A stretch of DNA of 64,000 bases from SURF-21 sp964510515 (GTDB taxonomy: Bacteria; Actinomycetota; Geothermincolia; Geothermincolales; RBG-13-55-18). The notes under the pieces are model-generated. The model was not told the origin of the DNA. It made no database searches and was given only the letters and a program-made list of their open reading frames with translations. Of the stretch, positions 1-9,475 are shown piece by piece. The translations under genes were made by a program, and so were the position numbers. Where the stretch lies: NCBI GenBank assembly GCA_964510515.1, contig CAZEAU010000002.1, positions 1 through 64,000 of the forward strand. Reading direction: 5' to 3'. Every line of letters begins with the position of its first letter. The stretch's first letter is position 1.

Positions 1-99
1 GCATGCTGACAGACAGAGGTCTGAGGGGTTGACTTTTACCATGGCTTCTTTCGAGGGTTGACCCCAGGAGTGCCACAGGGGTTGACCCCGGAAGGGACG
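1..99. repeat. Dispersed GGGGTTGACCCC elements at left edge
   Basis: Two copies of the window-wide palindromic element lie here, with cores near 55-67 and 78-90, followed by AAGGGACG. They sit just past the stop codon of the minus-strand acyl-CoA synthetase. A third, degenerate GGGGTTGAC lies near 25. No gene is visible. Confidence 0.8.
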
Positions 100-1797
100 T
101 TAGGTTGCTTCCTCCATCATCAGGGTTCTCAGCTCGCGCTTGAGGATCTTGCCCACGGCGCTCACCGGGAGGGTATCGAAGAACTTGATGACCTTGGGCA
201 CCTTGTAGGGGGCCACGTTCTCGCGCAGGAAGGCGAGTATCTTCTCCTTCTCCTCCTCGCTCTTCTCAATCCCCGGCTTGAGGATGATGCCCGCCATCAC
301 GCGCTCGGAGCCCGGCCGGTTGGGGTCGGGGAAGCCGATGGTGGCGGCCATCTCCACGTCGGGGTGCTTGGCGAGCTCGTCGTCCAGCTCGCGGGTGAAG
401 ACCTTGTACCCGGAGACGATGACCATGTCCTTGAGGCGGTCCACCACGTAGATATAGCCGTCCTCATCCATGCGCCCGAGGTCGCCGGTGTGCATCCAGC
501 CGTCCCGGATAGCGTTGGCGGTCTCCTCCGGCTTATTGTGGTAGCCCTTCATCACCTGCAAGCCGCGTATGCATATCTCGCCGGTCTCGCCCAGGGGCAC
601 GTTCATCCCCGTATCGGGGTCGGTGAGTTTGAACTCCGTGTCCGGATAGGGGATGCCCACCGAGCCCGCCTTCTTCATGCCGTAACGCGGGTTGCACACG
701 GAGACGGGCGAGGTCTCGGTCATGCCGTAGAGCTCGATGAACTTGTTGTCCCCCACGACCCGATTGATGTCGGGTATGCTCTCCGCCGGGAAGGGCGCGG
801 CGGCGCTGATGCAATACCTGACGGCGCTGAAGTCGAGCGCCCTGAACTCCGGCTTCTTCAGCAGCTCGAAGAAGATGGTGGGGACGTTGATGATGGACGT
901 CGGCTTGTGCTTATCGATGGCGCCGATGATGAAGTCCAGGTCGCGCGGGTTGGGCACGCATATCTGACCCAGCCCCGCCTGCATGAGGCCGGCGGCCAGG
1001 GCCAGCCCGGCCATGTGGAACATGGGGAAGGCCGAGACCGAGGCCTCCCCGTTGAAGCCGGGCTCGTCCGCCCAGATGAGGGTCTGTATGCAGTTGGCCA
1101 TGAAGGTGCGTTGGGTAAGCACCGCTCCCTTGGACGGCCCCGTTGTCCCCCCTGTGTACATGATGAAGATAGTGTCGTCCATGCCGCGCGGCACGAAGAC
1201 GGGGTCCTCGGGCATGCCCTCCAGCGCGTCCGAGAAGGAGACGACCGTCTTGCCCGGGATCTCCTGCACCTGCACGGGAGGAAAATCCCCGGGCATGAAG
1301 TCGGTGGTCCCCGCCACGACCACCGTGGAGAAGGCGCACTTGTCCGCCACCCCGGCGACCAGCGGGAAGAGGAGATCCATGGTGAGGATGAGCTTGGCGC
1401 CGCAGTCGTTCAGCTGGTGCTCCAGCTCGTTGGGGGTGAGCAGGGGGCTGATGCCGGTGGAGACGCAGCCCGCCTTCTGCACCGCGACCATGGCGATGTA
1501 GTTGGCGGGGACGTTGAGGGCGTGCAGCCCCACCACGTCGTCCGGCTTGAGGCCGAGTTCGAGGAAATACGTCGCCATCTGATTGGAGAGGCGGTCCACA
1601 TCCTTGAAGGTGAGTATGTTGTCCATATAGATGAGGGCCCTGTTGTCCCCCACCCGCTGGACCGCCTCCACGAACTTCTCGGCGTAGGTCTTGTCCTCGT
1701 AGTCGAGGAACTCGCTCACGTGCGGGTCGTAGTGCTTGAGCCACGGCTTCTGGGCGTAGATGTCGCCTGCCTGCGTTTCCTTGTCGCTTCCGGTCAT
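100..1797 (-). CDS. AMP-forming acyl-CoA synthetase (long-chain type)
   Basis: A 565-residue ANL-superfamily ligase. It should activate a fatty or other carboxylic acid to an acyl-adenylate and then to the CoA thioester, in the cytoplasm. The P-loop is YTGGTTGPSKG (residues 214-224; the family usually has YTSGTTG), the A5 motif is YGMTE (357-361), the hinge region has GDL and GYKV (438-466), and the adenylation Lys is K550 in VGKILKREL. The start codon is preceded by AAAGGGG. Length is normal. It stands alone, with repeat-filled DNA on both sides, so context does not give the substrate. A second, more divergent synthetase lies at 48724-50583 next to a thiolase. Family is certain; chain-length specificity is not. 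Confidence 0.93.
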   Translation of the reverse strand: MTGSDKETQAGDIYAQKPWLKHYDPHVSEFLDYEDKTYAEKFVEAVQRVGDNRALIYMDNILTFKDVDRLSNQMATYFLELGLKPDDVVGLHALNVPANYIAMVAVQKAGCVSTGISPLLTPNELEHQLNDCGAKLILTMDLLFPLVAGVADKCAFSTVVVAGTTDFMPGDFPPVQVQEIPGKTVVSFSDALEGMPEDPVFVPRGMDDTIFIMYTGGTTGPSKGAVLTQRTFMANCIQTLIWADEPGFNGEASVSAFPMFHMAGLALAAGLMQAGLGQICVPNPRDLDFIIGAIDKHKPTSIINVPTIFFELLKKPEFRALDFSAVRYCISAAAPFPAESIPDINRVVGDNKFIELYGMTETSPVSVCNPRYGMKKAGSVGIPYPDTEFKLTDPDTGMNVPLGETGEICIRGLQVMKGYHNKPEETANAIRDGWMHTGDLGRMDEDGYIYVVDRLKDMVIVSGYKVFTRELDDELAKHPDVEMAATIGFPDPNRPGSERVMAGIILKPGIEKSEEEKEKILAFLRENVAPYKVPKVIKFFDTLPVSAVGKILKRELRTLMMEEAT

Positions 1798-2809
1798 TCC
1801 AAGCCCCTTTCTTGATTGCTCCCCCTCGTCGACGCTGCCGAACTTGTTGCCTGCTTTTTGACTGCTGTCTATGATGCCCGGCCTGCTTAATCACCGCCGA
1901 TGGCACCGAACTTGTTGCCCTGACTTTTAACTGTCTCCGATGCTGTCCGGCCTCTTGCCGGGATGCCGCCATGCCTCCTGTGCCGCCAAGCCCCTTTTTC
2001 GGGCCGCTCCCGCGCCCGTGGTGATTCCTTGCCCCTTGCCCGGCCTGCTTAACTGTCTCCGATGCTGCCCGGCCTCTTGCCGGGATGCCGCCATGCCTTC
2101 GGTGATGTCACAACCATTTCCTTGGCTGCCCCCTGACAATCGCCGAATAGCCGATCCTTCGGTTTGAGTGATGCCTACTCAGCAAGGCTTGACGAGGAGT
2201 GCTGGTGCAATGAGGGCTAGGGTGATGTTGCCGAACCAGCCTGCTTGTTCTCTAGTATAAGGGCCTGCCATCATTCGTCAATCAAGAACTCCAGCCTTGG
2301 CACTTCTGGGGTCAACCCTCGCAAGGGACGGAAGGGACAGAAGGGACGTTGGTGGGCTGGCGGGGGTCAGGCCCGAAGAGAGGGCCTGACCCCTTGGTGG
2401 CACTTCTGGGGTTGACCCCGGAAGGGACAAAGCGACATGGGTGGTCTCGATAAGCAGAGTCTCCTGCTTATCATCAAGCGGCATCTCCTCCCAATGCCAT
2501 CACGATATGGCACATGGGAGGGTTGACCCCGGAAGGGACGGAAGGGACGTTAGTGGGCTGGCGGGGGTCAGGCCCGAAGAGAGGGCCTGACCCCTTGGTG
2601 GCACTTCTGGGGTCAACCCTAGCAAGGGACAAAGAAGGGAAAAGCAACGGTGCGAATGGCACTTCCTGGGGTTGACCCCGGAAGGGACAAAGCGGCATGG
2701 GTGGTCTCGATAAGCAGAGGCTCCTGCTTATCACCAAGCGGCATCACCTCCCAATGCCATCACGATATGGCACATGGGAGGGTTGACCCCGGAAGGGACT
2801 GAAGGGACG
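1798..2809. repeat. Repeat-filled intergenic region
   Basis: No gene is supported here. A 50-bp direct repeat (TTAACTGTCTCCGATGCTG..., ending CCGCCATGCC) occurs at 1927-1976 and 2049-2098, period 122. The motif CCGAACTTGTTGCC also recurs twice near 1837 and 1906. From 2300 to 2800 there are six copies of the GGGGTTGACCCC element. Two copies of a related hairpin, GGGGTCAGGCC...GGCCTGACCCC, lie near 2364 and 2563. The whole block from about 2300 to 2530 is repeated at about 2560 to 2790, so the array itself has been duplicated. Confidence 0.75.
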
Positions 2810-5800
2810 TCAGGGGAGGTGGCGGATGGTGCGGGAAGCGCCCACGGTGAGGGCGGAGGCGCCCAGGGGGGTGATGCCATAGAGGGAGAAGCCGGAGGCG
2901 CTGCCCTGGGAGGTCCAGGTGAGGCCGCCGTCGGCAGTCCTGAACACAACTCCCCCGTCCCCCACCACCCAGGCGGTCAACGGGTCCAGGGCACACACGG
3001 CGCGAAGGGTCGCGGCGGTTACAGCGGCGACGCTTATATTGGGATCTTGTGCCAAGGCGGCAGCAGAAGCATCCGCAGGCGTCCCGGAGCCGGCTATGGA
3101 GCCGTTCGCCGCAGCCGTTCCGCTGCCTGAGGATCCATTTCCCTCGGGATTGGACTGGCCGCCAATGGCGCCCGTTGCCGCGAATCCGGCTCCGCCTCCA
3201 CAAGCGCCGGTTGAAGTTTGGCGGCTACCAGCATCGCCACTATCTATCGAGGCGCCGGAGGCAACAGAAGCTCCACTGGTCGCGGGATTGGACCGGCCTC
3301 CGCAAGTTCTCCAGGCCACTAGGCCGCCACCGCCTGTCAAGCCGTTGCCGGCAGTGCCACTTGCCTCCGAGCCGCCACCACTCGTCGAAGCACCGCCCGC
3401 CAAGCCGTTACCGACAGTGCTGCTTGCTGCCGGGTCGCCACCGCCCGTCAGGCCGTTACCGACAGTGCCACTTGCTGGGCCGTTACCGATAGTGCTGCCC
3501 GCCGGGTCGTCCGCGCTGCACGCCGGGTCGTCCGCACTGCCCGCGGTGCCGTTGCCGGCGGGGCCGGGCTGACCGGTAAGGTCCTCCCCGGCCGCAGGTC
3601 CGGCTTCGCCTCCGCAAGCTCCCCCATCCGCCGCGGCGGCCTCGTCCCCGCAAGCGGCCGCGCCGGTCTCCACCCCCGCGGTTGAAGCGCCGGCTGCCCC
3701 CTGCGCGGTCCAGGTGAGACCGCCGTCGGCGGTGCGGATGATGGTGCCGCCCGCTCCGACGGCCCAGCAGACCTTCGTGCTCACCGCGGACACACCGTTG
3801 AGGACAACGGTGACGCGGGAGTTGCGCGGCACCCACGAGGCCCCGCCGTCCACCGTCGTCAGCACGGTGCCGCCGTCCCCCACCGCCCAGGCGGTCAGCG
3901 GATCCACGGCGCACACGGCGCGCAGCGCCGCCCCTACGCCCGAAGGCTGGGTTGTCCAGGTGGTCCCTCCGTCCGCGGTCCTGAGGATAAGCCCTCCCTC
4001 CCCCACCGCCCAGGCGCTCGATGGGCCCGAGGCGTCCACGGCGTAAAGAGTCGCGGTGGCTCCGGCGGTATGCCTCTCCCAGGTGGCCCCCCCGTCCGCG
4101 GTTTTGAGGACGACCCCGCCCTCCCCCACCGCCCAGGCCACGGAGGCGCTCCCCGCCGACACCCCGTAGAGGCACAGGGAGGTGCCAGATTCCATGTTCT
4201 TCCAGGTGGCGCCGCCGTCGCTCGACTTCATGAGGACGCCGTTCTCACCCGCCGCCCACACCACGCCTGCCGCGGCGTCCACGGCCAGCAGGTCGGGCTT
4301 CCTCACGTAGAAGGTGACGGCGTTCGACGTCCCCACAGGGGTAGTGACGGTGACCTCCACCGCCCCCTCCAAGGGCGCACCCCCAGCGACCGCCGCACCC
4401 TGAAGGCCCGCAGCGCCCGCCGCACCAGCCGCACAATTTATGCCAACAGCGACCGCAGTGCCCCCGGGGCTCTTAACGCCAGCCGTATCGTCTATGCCCG
4501 CAGCGACCGGTGCACCCTGAACGTCCGCAGCGCCCGCCGCACTAGCCGCACCAGCCCCGCCCCCAGCGGGCACCTCGACCACGATGCGCCCGTCCGACCA
4601 GTAATCATAAGCCCGCGCACGCACGCCGCCAAAGGAGACATAGCTGCCGGACCCCTCGCGCGGCCCGAAGGCGGCCCCCCTTATCTCCACCCTGGACCCG
4701 GCGGGCCCGGAAGCGGGGGTCATGCCGCTGATGACCGGCGTCGCCTGCACGGTGAGGATGCGCGCATTCGAGGTCGCGGCCGGGGTGGTCACGCTCACCT
4801 TCACCTCGCCGGCCACCCCCTCCGGCACCCTCACGACGATGAGGTCGTTGGCCCAGGAGACATAAGCGGACGCCCTCAGCTCGCCGAACCTCACGAAGGA
4901 CGAGCCGCGCCCCGCGCCGAAGCCGCTGCCGTAGATGCGCAGCTCGGCCCCCGCCCTCACCGGGTCGGGCTCGAGGATATCGAGCCGCGGCTTGATGAGG
5001 TCCGGCAGGGTCGGCGGCGTGCGGGACACGCTCACGGTCACGGGATTGGAGAGGCCCGAGGCCGTGACCACCTTGACCTCGGCGCTGGCGGGGGCGTTTG
5101 CGGGGACGATGAAGCGGACGAGGCCGTTGCTCCAGTGCTCGAACTCGGTGACCTTCACCTTGCCGATGGTCACGTAGGAGCCGCCGCGCTCGTGCCCGAA
5201 GGCGGCCCCGGAGATGGTCAGCGGCCGTCCTATGTGGCAGTAACGCGGGCTCGCCCCATGCGCCTTGGGCATGATGACCAGCGTCCGCGCCGCAGCGCCG
5301 CCGCGCGGCGTGGTCACAGTGACCTCCTCGCGCGTGGACGCCCCCGCGGGTATGACCACCTTGATGAGGCGCTCGCTCCACTGGATGTATTCCTCCGCCC
5401 TCACCTGCCCGAAGGATACCTGCGACCCCGGCTCCCCCTCCCCGAAGGCCAGACCGCTCAGGGTGACGGCGCCTCCGGCCCGCGCGCTGGCGGGCGACAC
5501 GGCGTCCAGGCGCGGCGAGGAGCGGTAGTGGAGGATGCTGCCGCGGACGCCCACCGCCCAGGCGGTGTCCGCATCCGCCGCCGCGACCCCCCTGAGCGCG
5601 GCATCGGTGCCGGTATCCGCAGCGCTCCAGGCCGCCCCGCCGTCAGCGCTCCTTCCCACGAAACCGCCCTTCCCGGCCACCCAGACCGCGCTTGCGGCGG
5701 CCGACACGGCGAGCAGGTCCGTGCCGGTGCCGGCGTCCACGGCGGACCAGGTGCGCCCGCCGTCGGCGCTGCGCAGCAGCGTCCCCGCCCCTCCGCAGGC

Positions 5801-7651
5801 CCACAGCACGCCGCCGCCGCCGTGCACCCCGAAGAGGTCGGCGGTGGTGCCCGACTCATGCGCCTCCCAGGTCTCGCCCCCGTCCACCGTCCTCACCACC
5901 GTCCCGCCGCGCCCCACGGCGCAGGCGGTGCGGGCGTCCTCGGCATAGACGGCGAGCAGGTCTGCCGGGGTTGCTCCATCCCCTTCCGCGCCCCGCCCCG
6001 GCGCTTCCCCGAGGTCCTGCTGATACCAGGTATATCCGCCGTCAAAGGTGTGCATGATGGTGCCCCGCCTGCCCACCGCCCAGGCGACCTCGCCGCCGGC
6101 GCAGGAAACGCCGTGCAGGTCGTAGCCGGCGCGCGAGGACTGCTCCTCCCAGCTCTTGCCGCCGTCCCGGGTGCGCAGCACGATCCCGTCCCGGCCCACC
6201 AGCCAGGAATTGTCCTCGTCGGCTGCGGTCACGCCGTAAAGGTCGCTGGCGGTGCCGGGATAGAGGGGCTTCCAGGTGAACCCGTCATCGGTGGTGCGCA
6301 AGGCGGCGCCCGCCTCCCCCACCGCCCACGCCGTGCCCGCGGGGGAGCCGGCGGCGTAAACGGCGTTGAGGGCGCGGCCGTCGCCCACGCGCTGCGGGAT
6401 CCAGGTGACCCCGCCGTCGTACGTCCTTATCACCGTGCCGTTCTCGCCCACCGCCCAGGCCGCCTCGGCGTCGCACGAATATATAGAGAGGATGGTGTTG
6501 CTGGTTCCCGTGTCCTGTGCCTCCCAGTTGGCGCCGCCGTCAACGGTGCGGTACAGTGCGCCCCCCCGGCCCGCCACCAGGGCGCTGCCTTCGCCGCCGG
6601 CGCTCACCGCCGACATGGTCACCCTGGTGTCCAGGTTGCGGGCGACCCAGGTGGGACCGTCGTCACCGCCGCCCGTGCTGCCACCGTCGTCACCGCCGCC
6701 CGTGCCGCCTTCGCTGCCACCACTGCCGCCATCTCCACCGCCGCCGCCGCCGGTCGTACTGCCTCCGCCGCCGCCGTCGTCGTCACCGCTGCCCGTGCTG
6801 CCGCCGCCCGTGCCGCCAGCGACGATATCGCCGGCGACGATGACCGTGCCCGTCTCGCCCACCGCCCAGGCATCAAGTGATGCCCTGGAGTCGGGCACGG
6901 AGGGGGGCACGCTCATGGCGACGAGATGGTCTCCGGTGCCGGTGTCCTGCATGGTCCAGGTCTTGCCACCGTCGGCGGTGAAGAGGGCGGTGCCGTTCTC
7001 CCCCACCGCCAGCGCGGCATCCGGGCCCAGGGCCGCGATAGCGGTCAGGCGGCTGTGGACGCCGGGGTCGAGATGCTCCCAGTTGAGCCCGGAGTCGAGC
7101 GTGCGCAGGACCACCGGGCCTTCGGCAACGGCCCAGACGCAGCCGCCGCGCCCTCCGTCCTCCGGGCCGCTCGCCCCCGGGGCGCAGGCGAAGACGGCGT
7201 AGATATCCCGCCCGAGGCCCGGTTCCATGTGCCGCCAGGTGGCGCCGCCGTCGGCGGTGAAGAGGACGGTCCCGCGCCTCCCCGCCGCCCACGCCGTCGT
7301 CTCATCCAGCGCGCACACGGACAGCAGGTCCTCCTGCGTGCCCGATTCCTGCAGCAGCCAGGTCGCGCCCCCGTCGCTGGTGTGGAAAAGGTATCCCCCG
7401 CCGCCCGCGATCCAGGCGGTGTCGCGGCCGGCGCCGCAGACGCCGTTCAGCGAAGCGGGCCCCGTCCCGCGGGACTCCTCCACCTGCGGGCGCGGCGCTG
7501 CGCGGGCGGGGAGGCCGCCCGGCAAGCCCGACATGGCGGCGAGCGAGAGCATGGAGAGAAGGGCCGCATACAGCGCCGCCCTGCGCCAACGCGCTGGGGC
7601 CCCGTGCGCTCCGCGGCGCCCTGACCGTCCTGCCGCCTTTTTGTCTGCCAT
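2810..7651 (-). CDS. Large secreted YCF48-like (HCF136) beta-propeller / TIG-domain protein
   Basis: A 1613-residue exported protein. The N-terminus is a basic segment followed by a hydrophobic stretch and an ARA-A signal-peptidase site near residue 50. Most of the rest is more than 25 repeats of about 40 residues of the type WAVGENGTVIRTYDGGVTW, as in YCF48/HCF136 and BNR-like propellers. About four IPT/TIG domains interrupt them near residues 725-1050 (for example SPASARAGGAVTLSG). Two low-complexity linkers occur: Gly/Asp-rich near 270-330 and Ala/Gly/Ser-rich near 1350-1560. The start is supported by GGAGGG just upstream. In photosynthetic organisms HCF136 assists photosystem II assembly, but nothing here suggests photosynthesis; an extracellular adhesion or scaffold role is inference. 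The gene stands alone and ends at the border of a repeat array. Confidence 0.88.
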   Translation of the reverse strand: MADKKAAGRSGRRGAHGAPARWRRAALYAALLSMLSLAAMSGLPGGLPARAAPRPQVEESRGTGPASLNGVCGAGRDTAWIAGGGGYLFHTSDGGATWLLQESGTQEDLLSVCALDETTAWAAGRRGTVLFTADGGATWRHMEPGLGRDIYAVFACAPGASGPEDGGRGGCVWAVAEGPVVLRTLDSGLNWEHLDPGVHSRLTAIAALGPDAALAVGENGTALFTADGGKTWTMQDTGTGDHLVAMSVPPSVPDSRASLDAWAVGETGTVIVAGDIVAGGTGGGSTGSGDDDGGGGGSTTGGGGGGDGGSGGSEGGTGGGDDGGSTGGGDDGPTWVARNLDTRVTMSAVSAGGEGSALVAGRGGALYRTVDGGANWEAQDTGTSNTILSIYSCDAEAAWAVGENGTVIRTYDGGVTWIPQRVGDGRALNAVYAAGSPAGTAWAVGEAGAALRTTDDGFTWKPLYPGTASDLYGVTAADEDNSWLVGRDGIVLRTRDGGKSWEEQSSRAGYDLHGVSCAGGEVAWAVGRRGTIMHTFDGGYTWYQQDLGEAPGRGAEGDGATPADLLAVYAEDARTACAVGRGGTVVRTVDGGETWEAHESGTTADLFGVHGGGGVLWACGGAGTLLRSADGGRTWSAVDAGTGTDLLAVSAAASAVWVAGKGGFVGRSADGGAAWSAADTGTDAALRGVAAADADTAWAVGVRGSILHYRSSPRLDAVSPASARAGGAVTLSGLAFGEGEPGSQVSFGQVRAEEYIQWSERLIKVVIPAGASTREEVTVTTPRGGAAARTLVIMPKAHGASPRYCHIGRPLTISGAAFGHERGGSYVTIGKVKVTEFEHWSNGLVRFIVPANAPASAEVKVVTASGLSNPVTVSVSRTPPTLPDLIKPRLDILEPDPVRAGAELRIYGSGFGAGRGSSFVRFGELRASAYVSWANDLIVVRVPEGVAGEVKVSVTTPAATSNARILTVQATPVISGMTPASGPAGSRVEIRGAAFGPREGSGSYVSFGGVRARAYDYWSDGRIVVEVPAGGGAGAASAAGAADVQGAPVAAGIDDTAGVKSPGGTAVAVGINCAAGAAGAAGLQGAAVAGGAPLEGAVEVTVTTPVGTSNAVTFYVRKPDLLAVDAAAGVVWAAGENGVLMKSSDGGATWKNMESGTSLCLYGVSAGSASVAWAVGEGGVVLKTADGGATWERHTAGATATLYAVDASGPSSAWAVGEGGLILRTADGGTTWTTQPSGVGAALRAVCAVDPLTAWAVGDGGTVLTTVDGGASWVPRNSRVTVVLNGVSAVSTKVCWAVGAGGTIIRTADGGLTWTAQGAAGASTAGVETGAAACGDEAAAADGGACGGEAGPAAGEDLTGQPGPAGNGTAGSADDPACSADDPAGSTIGNGPASGTVGNGLTGGGDPAASSTVGNGLAGGASTSGGGSEASGTAGNGLTGGGGLVAWRTCGGRSNPATSGASVASGASIDSGDAGSRQTSTGACGGGAGFAATGAIGGQSNPEGNGSSGSGTAAANGSIAGSGTPADASAAALAQDPNISVAAVTAATLRAVCALDPLTAWVVGDGGVVFRTADGGLTWTSQGSASGFSLYGITPLGASALTVGASRTIRHLP

Positions 7652-8080
7652 ATCCCTCCACCCCGAGTGGGGCTAACCGTCCGCATTGCCCGTCGATAAA
7701 CGCAATTCTACCACGCATGGGGTCAGCACTTAACAACCGTGGTAGAGAGCAGGCCCCGCTCGCGCGGACGCCGCGATGACAATCCGCGTGGGCGCACTGA
7801 GGACAATCCGCGTAGGCGTACTGAAGTCTGTGGTTGATCTCGGGCACCGCTTGCGCGGACGACGCGAGGACAATCGGAGGTATTGCTGACGATTCCATGG
7901 GCAGGCCCCGCTCGCGCAGACGCCGCGAGTGGTGGTTGTGGCGAGGGTACGGGCACGAAGTGGAAACCTCGCTCGCGTGGACGCCGCGTTGACTCCTCTT
8001 GTCGTTGGCGTGAGCCTGGGAGGGCAGGCCCCAAGGCCTCCCGCCTTATCTCCCTGGCGCGGGAGGGCCGGGGGAATACC
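7652..8080. repeat. Degenerate GCTCGCGCGGACGCCGCGA repeats
   Basis: Several imperfect copies of GCTCGCGCGGACGCCGCGA lie near 7748, 7850, 7908 and 7972. They are separated by copies of a second short motif, GACAATCCGCGTAGGCG, and its variants. No convincing coding region is seen. The upstream region of the minus-strand YCF48-like gene is at 7652-7700; I see no clear promoter in it. Confidence 0.5.
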
Positions 8081-8380
8081 GTGATCGAGGCCATGGAAGA
8101 GCGCCTCGCCCGCACCCTGAACCCCAAGAGGAGGAAGCGCATGGCGGAGGCCATCTCCCTGCTCAAGAGGGCTTCCTCCCGGCTGGCAGACTGGTGCAAG
8201 CGCAGGCGCGTAGCAGCGGAAAACACCGAGGCCAAGGCCTTCGAAAAACTCAAGAGGGAGGCGAGGCGCGATCCCGAGCGGTGGCGCCAGGGCCATGCTC
8301 CGCTGCTACGCGCAAAGAGTGGGCAACCATGGGTAAAGGACGTACTCAGGCACCTCGCGGGCTTGGCGGTATCGGCATGA
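8081..8380 (+). CDS. Hypothetical small basic protein
   Basis: A possible 99-residue protein starting at a GTG that follows GGAGGGCCGGGGGAATACC. It is strongly basic and predicted helical, with segments such as LNPKRRKRMAEAISLLKRA and KAFEKLKREARRDPERW. There is no recognisable domain or membrane segment. The frame stays open further upstream, so the start is uncertain. It could be a real DNA- or RNA-binding protein, a remnant of a larger gene, or chance coding in GC-rich sequence. I favour a weak hypothetical call because the helical charge pattern is more regular than in neighbouring shadow frames. Confidence 0.35.
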   Translation: MIEAMEERLARTLNPKRRKRMAEAISLLKRASSRLADWCKRRRVAAENTEAKAFEKLKREARRDPERWRQGHAPLLRAKSGQPWVKDVLRHLAGLAVSA

Positions 8381-8440
8381 TCGCTTTCACCAGGATGTGG
8401 ATGCCTGCTTCTAATGACAGCTACCCCCCGGCACATGGGG

Positions 8441-8468
8441 TTTACGCCTGCACAAATGATGGTATAAA
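8441..8468 (+). promoter_or_regulatory. Putative sigma-70-type promoter for the secreted-protein pair
   Basis: TTTACG at 8441-8446 and TATAAA at 8463-8468, separated by 16 bp, lie in a locally AT-rich island upstream of the genes at 8679 and 9476. The 8381-8678 interval otherwise contains nothing recognisable. Confidence 0.45.
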
Positions 8469-8678
8469 ATTGAGAAGTCTTTTTCAAATGGCTGCGAATG
8501 GTTTCATGCAAGCGTAAGGCATGCGGTCGACAGGCAGGAGTGAAACGCGCCTTACGGTGGGGCTGGGCAATAAGAATCCGGCTTGGACCATGTCGTCCTA
8601 TACGGCGGTTCATTATTTTCGTTACAGCAGTACATGCTGTTGATACTTACAGACAACCGTCTCGAGAAAGGGAGAGAG

Positions 8679-9458
8679 GTGAGGGATTTGCGCAAAGTGA
8701 TCGTAATAGCACTGGTCGCGCTGCTGGCTTCCACCACCCTGGCCCTCGCTGCATGGAAGATCGTGGACGTCATACGGGGAGAGGACGGGGACTCTCCAGG
8801 CGTGCAGGCGTCTTCCACAACGGGGGGCAAAAGCACGGAAGCGCAGGAGGAAGAAAGCGAGGGTGCCCCGGGAGCAGACGAGGCCAGCGCAGCCGGCGCG
8901 GAGGCGGCCGCCTTGCGCTCGGGCGACGACCTCGCGCAGACGAGCCCCGACCAGCGCTACGTCACCGAAACGCAGCGCCATCAGAACTTCTTCGTCGCGG
9001 TCGCCGAGGGCCGCGTGAAGAGGCTGGACGCCGTGGCCACCGACTATCAGCCCGCCGGCGACCCCAACACCTCCAACGTCTATTTCTCCATGACCACGAC
9101 GGACGGAGGCACGCATAACGGCACCATGGTGCTGCGGCAGGAGGGCGGCATGTGGCGCATCGGGGCCATACGCGGGCTCACGGGCGACCTCGGCGGCGGC
9201 ACCAGTTACCCGGTCCCCGCGTCCTTCGAGGCCGACCTGGCGCGGGAGATAGCCGAGCTGCAGGACTTCCTGACCAAACTGGCGCAGGGACGGTTCGACT
9301 ACATGGTATGGGACAAGCTGGACCGGGCCTCCGACCAGGAAGTCGTCCTCACGGGGCGCGTCGTGGGTGTGAGTGGCAAGGTGTTCAACACGCAGATGAC
9401 CCTGCGCAAGGACTACTGCATCTGGCACCTCACCGACATCCGAGAGATAAAGCCGTAA
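8679..9458 (+). CDS. Secreted/membrane-anchored protein with NTF2-like C-terminal domain
   Basis: Protein of 259 residues from a GTG start with AAAGGGAG upstream. The frame is open to an ATG at 8583, but the GTG places a clean signal anchor (KVIVIALVALLASTTLALAAW) at the very N-terminus. An acidic, low-complexity linker rich in E, G and A follows (about residues 38-85). The rest resembles the NTF2-like/DUF4878 type: a helix with NFFVAVAEGRVKRL, then beta strands with MVLRQEGGMWRIGAI, and a second, similar helix-strand unit around DFLTKLAQGRFDYM. It lies 17 bp before the next secreted protein and is probably co-transcribed with it. Exact function unknown; an extracytoplasmic binding or structural role is inferred. 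Confidence 0.72.
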   Translation: MRDLRKVIVIALVALLASTTLALAAWKIVDVIRGEDGDSPGVQASSTTGGKSTEAQEEESEGAPGADEASAAGAEAAALRSGDDLAQTSPDQRYVTETQRHQNFFVAVAEGRVKRLDAVATDYQPAGDPNTSNVYFSMTTTDGGTHNGTMVLRQEGGMWRIGAIRGLTGDLGGGTSYPVPASFEADLAREIAELQDFLTKLAQGRFDYMVWDKLDRASDQEVVLTGRVVGVSGKVFNTQMTLRKDYCIWHLTDIREIKP

Positions 9459-9475
9459 GGCCGGAGGTGATATGC

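Noticed and set aside
58..1815. Plus-strand open frame of 585 codons opposite the first acyl-CoA synthetase
   Set aside because: Composition is GC-shadow (Gly, Arg, His, Val); the minus strand carries all ANL motifs.
4070..6880. Plus-strand open frame of 936 codons opposite the YCF48-like gene
   Set aside because: It is the antisense of a strongly repetitive, high-GC gene; composition is Arg/Gly/His-rich with no domain, and the minus-strand frame has a signal peptide and clear repeats.
2810..7651. Photosystem II assembly role for the YCF48-like protein
   Set aside because: The repeats match the family, but size, signal peptide, TIG domains and lack of photosynthesis genes argue against that function.
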